From Gnetum montanum (taxonomy: Eukaryota > Streptophyta > Gnetopsida > Gnetales > Gnetaceae): a stretch of 20,121 nt of DNA. Under the pieces are notes generated by a model, which made no database searches, was not told where the DNA came from, and was given only the letters and a program-made list of their open reading frames with translations. Below are positions 9,322 through 17,459 of this stretch, piece after piece. Location: the NCBI GenBank assembly GCA_015680685.1, contig MNCI01006577.1, positions 346,092-366,212 on the forward strand, read 5' to 3'. Positions within the stretch are counted from its first letter, which is position 1. Each line of letters starts with the position of its first letter. Position numbers and translations under genes: made by a program.

Positions 9322-10130
9322 CCTCTCGGCTCAAGTGGGACCTGGCTCGACTTATGGAGATTGGCGCGGTGCCCACACTCTTGTTTGACGTGACCGAAGT
9401 GTCTCGTCGTATATTTGACGAGGCTTACAAATGTGTCTTACACTCGGCGCACTCTCTATGGGAATGTAGATGTACCAACGAGGAATTGTGGAAACGGGCC
9501 CATAGGAGCAAGCAGAGAGAGGCAGAACTGGTTGCCGAGGTGGAGAACCTTAGGTTGAGGATCGATTTTCTCGTAAATCGTAATCCTGACCCTGTTGAGT
9601 TGCAAAGGGCTATGGCCGATTACGCCAGATTTTGGACTATCGTCTATCAAAATGTAGAGTCCACCCGTGAAATAGTCGAATAGCAAATGTAGATGGATTT
9701 GCTGGCCTAGAAGTGCCAAGATATGAAGGACATCAATGCCAAGATCTTCGAATGGGGGAAGACCCAAAGGGACCACAAATATACATACAAGCTAGAAAAC
9801 AAAACCCATCGAATGTTGTATAAAGACATTGTTGTGGAGGCATTCTCGTACGAGGTGTTCATGAAGGCCATCGGCGCTTCTGAGGCTTATGCCAAATTTA
9901 AAGAGCAGGTGAAAATCACAAAATCTCCAGATGTGGGGGTGACCCTTCCTACAGGAGAGACCACAACCACCTCTCTTTCCTGAGAACCTCTAAAGTGGAC
10001 AACTTTAGAAAGGGAGAAAGTTGCCGCTACAAATGCTGAACCTAATGACAGGCCTTGGATGAATATTTCAATGGAGGAGATTGAGTAATGTCTCAGGCTT
10101 GGTCTAGACCAGATACCTCTTGTGACCAAC
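9322..10130 (+). pseudogene. Exon 5 of the antisense gene, with coiled coil
   Basis: The acceptor ACTTTCTATAG ends at 9321 and the frame joins exon 4 without a shift. About 265 residues: KWDLARLMEIGAVPTLLFDV, then a charged helical stretch KQREAELVAEVENLRLRIDF that looks like a coiled coil, then KDINAKIFEWGKTQRD and YEVFMKAIGASEAYAKFKEQ. Four TAG/TGA stops (9681, 9690, 9708, 9981) and one TAA (10086) break it; the three TAGs lie within 30 bases and would be Gln codons. It ends at the donor AAC-GTAAGC (10131). Confidence 0.7.
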
Positions 10131-10219
10131 GTAAGCTCCCCTTAGGTTAGTCGCTTTGATGCTTTACTACAGCTATCATTTATCACATTTATTGTCCCTA
10201 CTAACTACTTTATCTTTAG

Positions 10220-10431
10220 GGACACAGGCTCTTAACAAGGATGCGAGGCCCATGTAGGGAAGGAATGAGGTGTCGGCATGGGGTAATATAGGAGCAAACA
10301 ATGCGCAAGTGGATGAAGTAGAGACAAATGGTGAAGGCGATGCAGACAAGGATAACTTATGAGAGCATGAGGGTGGACTCCCTTTTTTTTTGAAGAATTT
10401 ACAGACACTGCCAATGGTCAAAAAATTTTGA
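10220..10431 (+). pseudogene. Possible exon 6 of the antisense gene
   Basis: The acceptor TTTATCTTTAG ends at 10219. The best frame starts at 10222 and gives an acidic peptide with NAQVDEVETNGEGDADKDN, closing with TGA at 10429-10431. It contains one TAG and one TGA. The phase does not match exon 5, and an overlapping frame at 10380-10500 is also open, so the C-terminus is uncertain. Confidence 0.4.
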
Positions 10432-10510
10432 CTGAAATGCAAAACTCCAGAAAGGAAACCGATCTCGTATTATCATGTGTGTTATGTAAAGTTTTCACGC
10501 TCTCGTATCC

Positions 10511-10646
10511 AATTTTTGGGCTATTTCGGGCTGTTTGTTAGTTTTAGGCCATTTCGGGTCGTTGCGTAGTGAATAAAGTGAAAGGTGATAATGCTAGTTT
10601 TAGGCCATTTCGGGCCATTTTTTAGTTTTAGGCCATTTCGGGCCGT
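10511..10646 (+). repeat. Four copies of a GGCCATTTCGGG motif around the poly(A) signal
   Basis: Copies lie at about 10518 (GGGCTATTTCGGGCTG), 10547 (GGCCATTTCGGGTC), 10603 (GGCCATTTCGGGCC) and 10631 (GGCCATTTCGGGCC). Three are preceded by TAGTTTTA. Spacings are about 28, 56 and 28 bp, so it is an imperfect tandem array with a missing or interrupted unit. It lies in the presumed 3' UTR and downstream flank of the antisense gene. Confidence 0.75.
10572..10577 (+). terminator. AATAAA polyadenylation signal of the antisense gene
   Basis: AATAAA occurs 140 bases after the last stop of the gene, in a position suitable for 3' end formation. A single hexamer is weak evidence by itself; the matching strand and gene order support it. 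Confidence 0.4.
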
Positions 10647-10869
10647 TGGCGTATCATGCCGAAAAGACAACACGCTGGCGAGCTAAGTAGAAAGTGAATA
10701 TGAGAGGATGGTGACTGGGTGGGAGGTCGCAAGGCTGCTATGCTATGTGTACCTGCCTCCTAACCTTTCATGGGTTCATCGGGATGTAAGGTCGAGGCGT
10801 TTCGCCAAGGCCTTCGCTCATGTCACTGTCCTCCGCTTGAAAGGGCAACTCCACCCAGACGTTTTCTAT
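10647..10869 (-). pseudogene. Post-protease linker of the retroelement
   Basis: The protease frame continues past the TAG at 10870 as IENVWVELPFQAEDSDM and GETPRPYIPMN, then a TGA and a TAG, before fading near 10680. This marks the retroelement side of the junction with the opposite-strand block. I see no target-site duplication when comparing this end with about 6480-6520. Confidence 0.45.
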
Positions 10870-11400
10870 CTAAGGGTCGTCTCGTTGGGCCGATCCCTTC
10901 GTTGTATGATTGGTGCATGCATGAACAGGCACTTCATCTTTATAGGTTGTAACCTCTGAACCTTGCTCCATGTTTACGTTGCTGATTACTTGCGTTACCA
11001 CCCCATCACCATGGATTATCACCTCCCTACCCTCGTATGGTAAGTGGATTTCCTGGTGTATAGGCAAGGAGACGGCCTCGAGTTGTGCTAACCACGATCT
11101 TCCCAAGATTAGGTTAAACCCAGGCATTTCTTCGACTACGACGAATGTTGCGTCTGTGGGGAGCTCATTCCCTACTACAAAGTTTACATGAACTATGCCT
11201 TTCAGTAGGACACGTGCCCTGTTGAAGGACCGTAGACATGACATCGTTGTTGGTTTGATCTGGTCGACCAACCCCAGCTTATCTATAATAGGCAAAGAGA
11301 TGACATTTGTGGCTACCCCATCATCAACATGTACCCTTTGGATTCAGTACTGGCTGACCCAAATTTTGATGAAGAGAGGTGCCGTAGTGACTTGACCCCT
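10870..11400 (-). pseudogene. Retroviral-type aspartic protease domain of the Tat-type element
   Basis: It cleaves the gag-pol polyprotein. The active-site block VHVDDGVATNVI near 11330-11300 corresponds to the family's DDG-S-A motif, with Val for Ser. The second hallmark, GFNLILGRSWL, is near 11120. In between are the usual strands with NELPTDATFVVVEE, and then LPIHQEIHLPYEGREVIIHG. A TGA sits shortly before the active site (SQY-IQRV, likely from CGA). The frame differs by one from gag's main frame and from pol's, so either indels or frame changes separate the domains. Confidence 0.88.
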
Positions 11401-11889
11401 TTCAGGATCTTCCTTAATGGCTTTGTTGCTAAAAGTTAATGGAGGTACTATGGACTCCATGGGTACGGAGGGGAGTATGACTGAGTTGATCGCTTTCTAG
11501 TCTGCCGGCATGTTTTCATCGACCGGAATCACCGTTAACATGCGGACTAGAGTCTCGTGGTGAGGGGCGGATGTTATGACTAAGTCCTATAGGCTTAACA
11601 TGGTATTTTTCTACCTTAGGGTTTTCCCAACCTGGGTGAGGGTGTTCAAGAAGTTTTGACAGCCCGTTTGTTTGACACCCTCCTCCTCGATTCGCCCTAG
11701 AAGACGAATCTCCCAAGGGGAGATAGCCCCAGACCTAGGTTTAAATTTTTGGCGGTAGGATTCCATAGGCTGTGTGCTTGCTTTGACCTTTGTCTTTGGT
11801 GATGAAGGTGTAAACTTAAAGGACGAAGGCGTAGTTTTGAAGATGCTTTTGACGGTATTCCCCTTCGATGCCTCGCCCACCAAGTAGGT
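11401..11889 (-). pseudogene. Region between gag and protease
   Basis: The protease frame is open from about 11883 to 11611 (LVGEASKGNTVKSIFKTTPS, then KFKPRSGAISPWEIRLLGRI) and then crosses a few TAG stops to the protease. It is basic and Ser/Thr/Pro-rich, the usual look of the gag-pol junction. No domain is recognised. Confidence 0.55.
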
Positions 11890-12250
11890 TTCTCACGTTG
11901 TGGGGCGAGGAGATTATTTAATGTTGTTGCACGGGATGGGGGCTATTCAAGACGTTGTCCCCTTGATGATGAATGGAGCTAGAGGTGTTAGCAAACGGGG
12001 TCGTGTGGCCCCGCCAACGAGCGGTGTAGAGGTAGATGCCCATGATGGGACTTTTAGGATGAATGGCAACTACGGGCTTGGACCAGCCATTAGTGGCATT
12101 GGTGCACTATGGCTGGAAGGATGGCGTGGGATCATTATCAATACCGATGGCATTGATTACGTAGCCAGCATTATTGGCATTGAAAGGATCGGTGTAGACA
12201 TACATGGATTGGTTTTCATGACATACTGGGCTACTTTCATCTAGCACCAA
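11890..12250 (-). pseudogene. Gag C-terminal tail
   Basis: The gag frame continues past the TAG at 12251 as QSMYVYTDPFNANNAGYVIN and KPVVAIHPKSPIMGIYLYTA, interrupted by TAG and TAA, until about 11900. There the frame changes to that of protease. Confidence 0.5.
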
Positions 12251-14056
12251 CTACCCTAGGTCAATCAATCTTTGGATGTCATCTTGCAATGACAGAAAAT
12301 AATCCATGGTGTGACCACATAGTTGATGGTAGTCGCAAAACCTATCTAGCTGAAAACCTTTAGGAACTAGAGGCTCGTTGGGCAAGGCTAAAGAGGGATT
12401 TCTAAGGAGCTCGCAGTAGTGTCGATGTCTCATGTTTGCTTCTTCTGACATCCGTTTGTGTTGGATGTATCCTGCTGCCAACAGTTGCTTCAAGAGTTCT
12501 AAAGGTTTGAGAGGCAGCAAGGTGTATTTTGAACGATTTTTATGTTCAAAGTTAGGTTTAGTGTACGCAGATGTCTCGAGCGCAGGAGCGGCGGGTTGTA
12601 ATGCTTGGCCTGGCTTGGGCCCTGAGTAGGCTACAGGTGTGGTCGGTTTCTTGTTATTCTTGTTTCTGTTGTTGCTATGTTTGGGCTTAGCCTCAGCTAC
12701 CACAATAGCCACCATGGTTGTTGGGGCCTTATCCTTGTCCTTCTTTGCAAAACTGTTCTTGTAAGTGACGTAAGTCAGGTCTTTGCTTACCTTGGCTGCG
12801 TCTTGTATGCTTTTCATCTGAGCGAAAGCTTGAGTAAGTGAGCGTGGAACGAGGTAATATACTTTTGACTTAATGAAGTTGTTCACTGCACCCTTAAAGA
12901 TAGCTAACAAATGAGCCCCCGCTATAGGTTCACAGATTTCATTAAGAGTTACACTCCAACGTTGAATGAATTTTTGGACTGGTTCTAGCGGGTCTTGCTT
13001 CACGCTCATTAGCTGATCCAAGGTGGTTTCTGGCTTCAAGTTGTACTTGAAGCATGTTACAAACTGGGTCAAAAGTTCTTCCAAAGTCGAAATGGATGAA
13101 CGTGGCAACGTGCGATACAAATCTAGGGCTTTCCTAGCTAGGGACATGGCGAAGACGCGAATGATCGTATGTGGCCATTGTTGCAGCAACAAAGACTCTG
13201 ACCAAAAACTGACGAGATGTATATTGGGATCTCCTTCTCCATCATACTTCGTGAAGTGTGGGAGGGACATCCCGGGTGGTAATATCAATGCAGGGATTGC
13301 AGGGTTGACAAGGTTGTCTTGGTAAAAGTCCATGACTTGTACCGTATCAGACCCAACAGCTTTGAGGCGTTTTACTTCCTCGGTTAGGGTCTGAATGAGC
13401 TGAAACGCTTGGTCTAGACATGGAGACGTTGTAGATGGTTGAGGGACTACGGAGGCAACTCCCACATGTGGCATGGTAGCAGTGGCGATTTGACCCATCG
13501 GCTCTGCTGTTGGGGCCGCCCCTGCAAAAGGCGCTATTTTCGTTGTCCACCATCTGGTGGGTGGTATTATCAAAGTGGTAATAGCGGGTTGAGTCGTCGG
13601 ATAGGCCACTTGGGTCACTGGTGGGACAGCCCATGGCCCCGTGCTAGGTTGTACCATTTGCAGGGTCAAGTAGACCTGAGGGCGAATGTAATGAGACATC
13701 TACAATGGTTGCAGAACAGACGAGGAAGCAAGGGGAGTCCACCATGTGAATGGGCCTGGGCCCATCATAGTGGGTGGAACGGATGCATATGTAGGAATTG
13801 GTATAGGAGTTAGGTGCGGTTGCAAAGTAGGTATAGTATGGACATGCGGTAGGGTAGTCATGATAGGCATGTTGCGTATTGTGGTAGCATGCTGATAAAT
13901 AGCTTGCGGTGGCACAGTTGCTGCAGGTGCAACCGGGTGATAGGGGTGATGAGGTGCTAGGAATGTAGCATGGCTACACACTGTAGTTGCGGTTGTAGGT
14001 GCTGAAGCATAGGCGTGATGGCGAAGGGGGTGGCGACAGGCAGCGGGTTGGCCCAA
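12251..14056 (-). pseudogene. gag: Gag polyprotein (capsid domain and zinc-knuckle-like C-terminus)
   Basis: Gag builds the particle that packages element RNA. A Pro/Thr/His-rich N-terminal part (14056-13700) leads through a single TAG at 13700 into 482 open codons. Near the middle is the retrotransposon capsid domain: LPHFTKYDGEGDPNIHL, ALDLYRTLPRSSISTLEELL, FVTCFKYNLKPETTLDQL and VQKFIQRWSVTLNEI. After a basic Lys/Asn-rich segment the C-terminal block is FCDYHQLCGHTMDYFLSL and IQRLIDLG, a Cys-His-Gly-His pattern like the single zinc knuckle of Tat and Athila gags but lacking the last Cys (Phe instead). The stop at 12251 is TAG in a place likely to have been Gln. Confidence 0.92.
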
Positions 14057-14532
14057 AAGGACTAGGTAGACGGGACAAGAATGGAGTTGGCTGGACCTCC
14101 CTCATCAGATTGGGAATCAAGTTCCTCCTACCCATCTTGAAAGGCGTCATCCTGATTGGACGCTGTGTCTTGTTGCTCCCTAAGCCTTGTCAACTGGATT
14201 AGTTGATCTAGCAACCTTTGGTTCGCTTGTGTCAAAGGCATAGAAATGCCTTGGTTAGGAACGAATTCCTCCTCGTTGTAGTAAGTGAACTCGAAGCTAC
14301 ATTTTTCTTCGAGTTTGTGTAGATCTAAGGGCAGGTTAGCCTGCACCTTCGCACAAAGGAAATTGTAATGCTCATGTTGCTAGGCTAGGCTCTCAGGTCC
14401 TCAATTTTGGATCCTGAGAGACCGGCATGCTTCTGGTATTGGATTCAGCCGTTGTTCGGCACCAGTAGTGCCTTGGACCACGAAGGGCACCTCCATGTTG
14501 GAAGCACCAATGGCAATGGTGGCGGAAGCCAT
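14057..14532 (-). pseudogene. gag: Gag N-terminus, in a shifted frame
   Basis: ATG at 14532 starts MASATIAIGASNMEVPFVVQ and the frame runs on through QANLPLDLHKLEEKCSFEF, ANQRLLDQLIQLTRLREQ and ELDSQSDEGGP. Internal TGA/TAG stops fall at RIQN, SLA, FQDG and PST. It then must shift by one frame near 14030 to meet the Pro/Thr-rich segment, which implies a small indel or a programmed shift. The start is chosen because it is the first ATG after the leader repeats and begins the coding sense. Confidence 0.6.
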
Positions 14533-14610
14533 CGTCAAGCAAGTGATTATGTGAAAATGCTAGAAAATGTAGAAGAATAGAAGGATTTTTTTAAAAAAAA
14601 AGACAACAGG

Positions 14611-15330
14611 TGACTTTACATCTTACAGGATCTCAGAGGGACCGTCGAGGTGACCGACCTGCACCACACAAAATCCAAACAACCTCAAAGGGTATCATGT
14701 TCTCACTTGTGCTAGCTAGGGTGCAGGACGCATGTGGGACTATTATAGAAGAGGCAAGTTAAATCACCGTTAGGAGGCTTATTGTCTCATAGGGTTCTGG
14801 AGGAACCGTCGAGGTGACCGATCTACACCGCACAAAGTGCAAACAACCACAAAGGTTGTCGAGTCTACGCTAATGCAAGTCAAGGTGTGGAAGGCATACG
14901 AGACTACTGTAAGAAGAGAAAATTAACTAGAAACTAGGTAATTTTTGTGTCTTGCAGGATCCCAGAGGGACCATCGAGGCGACTAGTCTATGCCACACAG
15001 AATCAAGTACAGAATGTAGGCGAGACAACTATAGGATGGGCAAGCTAGCTAACAATTAGACAGGCTTTATGTCTCGCAAGGTCCTGGAGGGACCATCCAG
15101 GCAACCCGTCTACGCCACACAAGGTGGGGTGCAGCACACATGCAAGACAACCATAGAATGAACTAGTTAACCGATTATTAGAGGCCTTGTGTTCTGTAGG
15201 GCTCCGGAGGAACCTTCGAGGCGACTGATCTGCACCGCACAGAGCACAAACAACCATAGGAGGGTGTCGAGTCTACGCTCATGTGTATCAGGGTGCAGAA
15301 GGCTCATAGAACTACCGTGACATGTGGCAA
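14611..15330 (-). repeat. Five tandem leader repeats (long about 163 bp, short about 120 bp)
   Basis: Copies begin near 14611, 14773, 14937, 15059 and 15178. Each has TCTC/TCTT-GCAGG, then GAGGGACCRTCGAGGYGAC and a CTACACCRCACA block, and closes with GAGACTAC and TAGAAGAGG variants. Copies 1, 2 and 5 carry an extra 40-45 bp (CAAACAACC...GTCGAGTCTACGC) which copies 3 and 4 lack. They fill the untranslated leader between the PBS-like site and gag; tandem repeats in leaders are known in plant Ty3/gypsy elements. Confidence 0.88.
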
Positions 15331-15338
15331 AGGCACCA
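15321..15338 (-). promoter_or_regulatory. Possible primer binding site
   Basis: The minus strand reads TTTTGGTGCCTTTGCCACATG. The family of Athila/Tat elements uses TGGCGCCGTTGCCGGGG-type sites; this one matches TGG-GCC-TTGCC with three to six changes. It lies just upstream of the leader repeats, as expected. No LTR ending in CA is seen immediately next to it. Confidence 0.4.
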
Positions 15339-15339
15339 A

Positions 15340-16018
15340 AAGGCCCTCCTTCTAGCACCAGAAAACTATAACGACCAAAAACGTTGGCGGCTAGAAGAAC
15401 GCCGAGGTCGACGGACACAACAGTTCCAACCCTGTGCCCGTGGGAGGGCGGTGCTGGGTGTGTGCGAACACAGGGTGCCCTGAATGGTCTGGTTGATTAG
15501 ACAGGGACATACATCAGCGTCAATATAGCCTTTTGCAATATAAATTGTACGAGTTGCGAGATAGTGCTTACGAGTAGATACAGTGGAAAAAGAAAGGGAC
15601 TGTAAAAAATGCAATGATAATGCGAAATAATGAAAAAAATGGAGATACGATAGTAGTGCAAAAATGATGCTGAGCATGAGAAATGTAAGTGCAGCAATAA
15701 TACGAGATGATGCTTGAAGGTAAATAAGACAGAAAATAATACAAGAAAGCTAGACAATAAATAAGGGGTAAAACAAGATATGGCTAGGAACATGCACCAC
15801 TTCAGAGCTACAAATCCTTCCGATTAGGGTGGATACAATCAGCTGCACAGTGCGACAGAGTGCAGAAGCTTCGAGGGTAACCGACTTGTGTCAGGAAATA
15901 GAAAATAGCTATCCACTTGGGCATAGACTTCATGTATATACAATGCGGGTAGGATCCTACCAAGGTGGTAGAACAAAGACCCGGGCTTTATGCCAGCCGA
16001 GAGAGGTTTTTTTACAAA
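15340..16018 (-). other. Presumed LTR or leader DNA of the Tat-type element
   Basis: The sequence upstream of the PBS-like site has no coding sense. On the minus strand 15560-15790 is rich in T with ATTATT/CATTATC runs. No copy of it is found at 1239-2300, so it cannot be confirmed as an LTR. Confidence 0.3.
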
Positions 16019-16052
16019 CTGCAGGCTTTTTCTTTTTCTTTTTTTTTTCTTG
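16019..16052 (-). other. Homopyrimidine tract (polypurine on the minus strand)
   Basis: An almost pure run of T with scattered C (CTTTTTCTTTTTCTTTTTTT onward) is followed by a second T-rich run to about 16100. On the minus strand it is a purine tract of the type used to prime plus-strand synthesis, though in an unexpected place. It may be plain low-complexity DNA. Confidence 0.5.
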
Positions 16053-16102
16053 CGAGATTGCAAGTATCTTTCCCTTCTTTTTTTAGCCAAGAAGATTTTT
16101 TT

Positions 16103-16380
16103 TCGGATCATTTGTATGCCATTTGATGGGCTATTTTTGGGGATGAAGGTAAGCAAAGGTGACTGTTTAAATACTACGTTTCGCAGACTTGTACCACCTC
16201 ACTAGTGTTACTCGAGCCATTTGTAACCATTGGGCTTACAAGACGGTTGCGATGCGAGCAATAACTGCGATCCTACTACATCGTGATTGCATCGTTAGCT
16301 CCTAGAGGCATGTGCCAACGGTCCGATTGGATGGAGTGCATTGATGTCACACGACCACCTGCATGTCGTGCTGTGCTTTG
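16103..16380. other. Non-coding DNA, nothing recognised
   Basis: No coding frame, RNA gene or repeat could be supported here apart from the edges of the neighbouring low-complexity tracts. Confidence 0.4.
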
Positions 16381-16815
16381 TGACGTGGTTTGCTTGGCGT
16401 GGCGTAGCATCTTGCCGTGTGTCCTGCCGTACGTCACATACTTGCTACACGATGCTACGCTACATAGCATAGCGACTGGCCTTAATCGCGACAGTTTTGC
16501 TAATTTTCAACTTATTCTGCCATGATGCTAATTTTCAACTTTTCTGATTTCACCTTTCGAACCGCCTTCTATCCCTTTTCGTAGGATTGCTACGCCTTGC
16601 TGCGCCATGTAGCTTAGCATAGCATAGCAGTAGACATGGTCCGCCGCTTCTTGGCAAAAAGAGACATCACTGCAGAACTCAAGATTGGGTGAGGGGAGTG
16701 GGTAGTGAAGTGGTTACTATGCTATGCTATATGTCATTGTGTAGTGTAACATCTCGTTCCGCCATTGTTTTCTGAAGCTTGGTATGCTACATATCGTAGC
16801 GTAGCGTAGCAGGCT
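16380..16815. repeat. Cluster of GCTATG/GCTACG words and their complements
   Basis: More than a dozen GCTAC, GCTAT, GTAGC and ATAGC words occur in both orientations, e.g. GATGCTACGCTACATAGCAT at 16450, TAGCTTAGCATAGCATAGCA at 16610, ACTATGCTATGCTATATG at 16717 and TCGTAGCGTAGCGTAGCAGG at 16795. Neighbouring words in opposite orientation could form small hairpins. Similar words occur at 7440-7530. Confidence 0.6.
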
Positions 16816-17031
16816 TTGTGAGTTAGAAAACTTGCCGAACTGCCTTTTTTTTGCACCTAAGATACTGCCACCAATTCTAGACACCGTTTCTGAGCAGGTT
16901 GCTAGCTGTTCAGACTACTTTGGTGGGTAGGCAGGTTGGTCTGGAACTCGTCCATGCCTAAAGTAGAAAATTTACCAAACCGACCTTCCTAGACTCAGAA
17001 CGTTCTTCTCCCGATGAATTGCCATGACGCT

Positions 17032-17096
17032 GTGTGGACTACAAGAACCTGGTGAAACCAGGATGACCCTGCATTTTTTTAGGATGTTTCACAATG
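17032..17096 (-). repeat. Second copy of the 64-bp motif with CCTGGT/ACCAGG stem
   Basis: GTGTGGACTACAAGAACCTG onward aligns with 1239-1304. The stem is perfect here: CCTGGT at 17048-17053, loop GAA, ACCAGG at 17057-17062. It could be the inner end of the Tat element's 5' LTR or the outer end of the 3' LTR of the second element at 19454-20121. The flanks beyond the motif differ from those at 1239. Confidence 0.55.
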
Positions 17097-17390
17097 CTCG
17101 TAATCAAGTCATACTCATGCCACGCTAATGCAGGTAATAAATAACAAGTAATAAACCTATTCCATGCACTGCAAGGTTTATCCACAAAGCTCGTCTTTAT
17201 TGTCGTACACAGCTTGCGTTCAGGTACAAAGCTGCATGAATAAAGATTCATTCACTTGGGGACTCCTACTACGGGCACATGGAAAATATTCTATCTCTAG
17301 AGTGATCAAAATGCCAAAGTTTCCATACTTTAAGCCTAGGATGGGAAATAAGGAGAGTGCCACCTCTTATTTATAGATTTGGCGACAAAC

Positions 17391-17453
17391 CGCAATATTG
17401 TGTATGCAATATCGTAGGGGACGACGCGATATCGCATGGAATGCGATATCGCG
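17391..17453. repeat. Perfect 13-bp hairpin inside a cluster of GCRATATYG words
   Basis: CGCGATATCGCAT (17425-17437), loop GGA, ATGCGATATCGCG (17441-17453) is a perfect inverted repeat, and each arm itself contains the palindrome GCGATATCGC. CGCAATATTG (17391) and TGCAATATCG (17405) are related words upstream. The first two look like C-to-T versions of the latter two. Confidence 0.8.
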
Positions 17454-17459
17454 GCTTGT

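Larger units (their letters stand above)
6959..10431 (+). pseudogene. Unrecognised multi-exon gene lying antisense inside the retrotransposon, decayed by TAG/TGA stops
   Basis: Five to six exons can be assembled by coding sense plus splice sites: about 6959-7068, 7586-8606, 8721-8988, 9061-9225, 9322-10130 and a doubtful 10220-10431. The junctions 8606/8721 and 9225/9322 preserve the frame (phase 1 each). The junctions of exons 1/2, 3/4 and 5/6 do not, which suggests single-base indels or misplaced boundaries. Exons 2-5 hold 14 premature stops: ten TAG, three TGA and one TAA, e.g. TAG at 7601, 7913, 7934, 7970, 8426, 8819, 9681, 9690 and 9708, TGA at 8135 and 9981, TAA at 10086. The product, over 700 residues if intact, matches no family I can name. 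Exon 2 resembles mobile-domain-type proteins only weakly. Other readings: a separate nested element, or an antisense extra ORF of this Tat lineage. Confidence 0.7.
2300..15338 (-). mobile_element. Degraded Tat-type Ty3/gypsy LTR retrotransposon, with an opposite-strand gene inside
   Basis: The minus strand reads PBS-like site, leader repeats, gag, protease, RT, RNase H, second RNase H and integrase, the order of Ty3/gypsy elements. The second RNase H assigns it to the Tat clade. The internal region would be about 13 kb, of which about 4.2 kb (6500-10650) is the opposite-strand gene block. Pol has about 20 premature stops, yet its frame is unbroken by indels from 6113 to 2606. No matching LTR pair could be found by eye, so the outer limits are unknown; the coordinates given are those of the internal region. 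Confidence 0.85.

Noticed and set aside
13439-13813. Plus-strand open frame of 124 codons opposite gag, with others at 11900-12244 and 13023-13325
   Set aside because: These are shadows of gag, rich in Trp/Gly/Arg from reading Pro/Thr codons in reverse.
14611-15330. CRISPR-like array
   Set aside because: The repeats are 120-163 bp, adjacent and imperfect without unique spacers, in plant retroelement leader DNA.
15497-15793. Minus-strand frames rich in Phe/Leu/Ser that look like membrane segments
   Set aside because: They come from T-rich low-complexity DNA, overlap each other in different frames, and have no coding sense.
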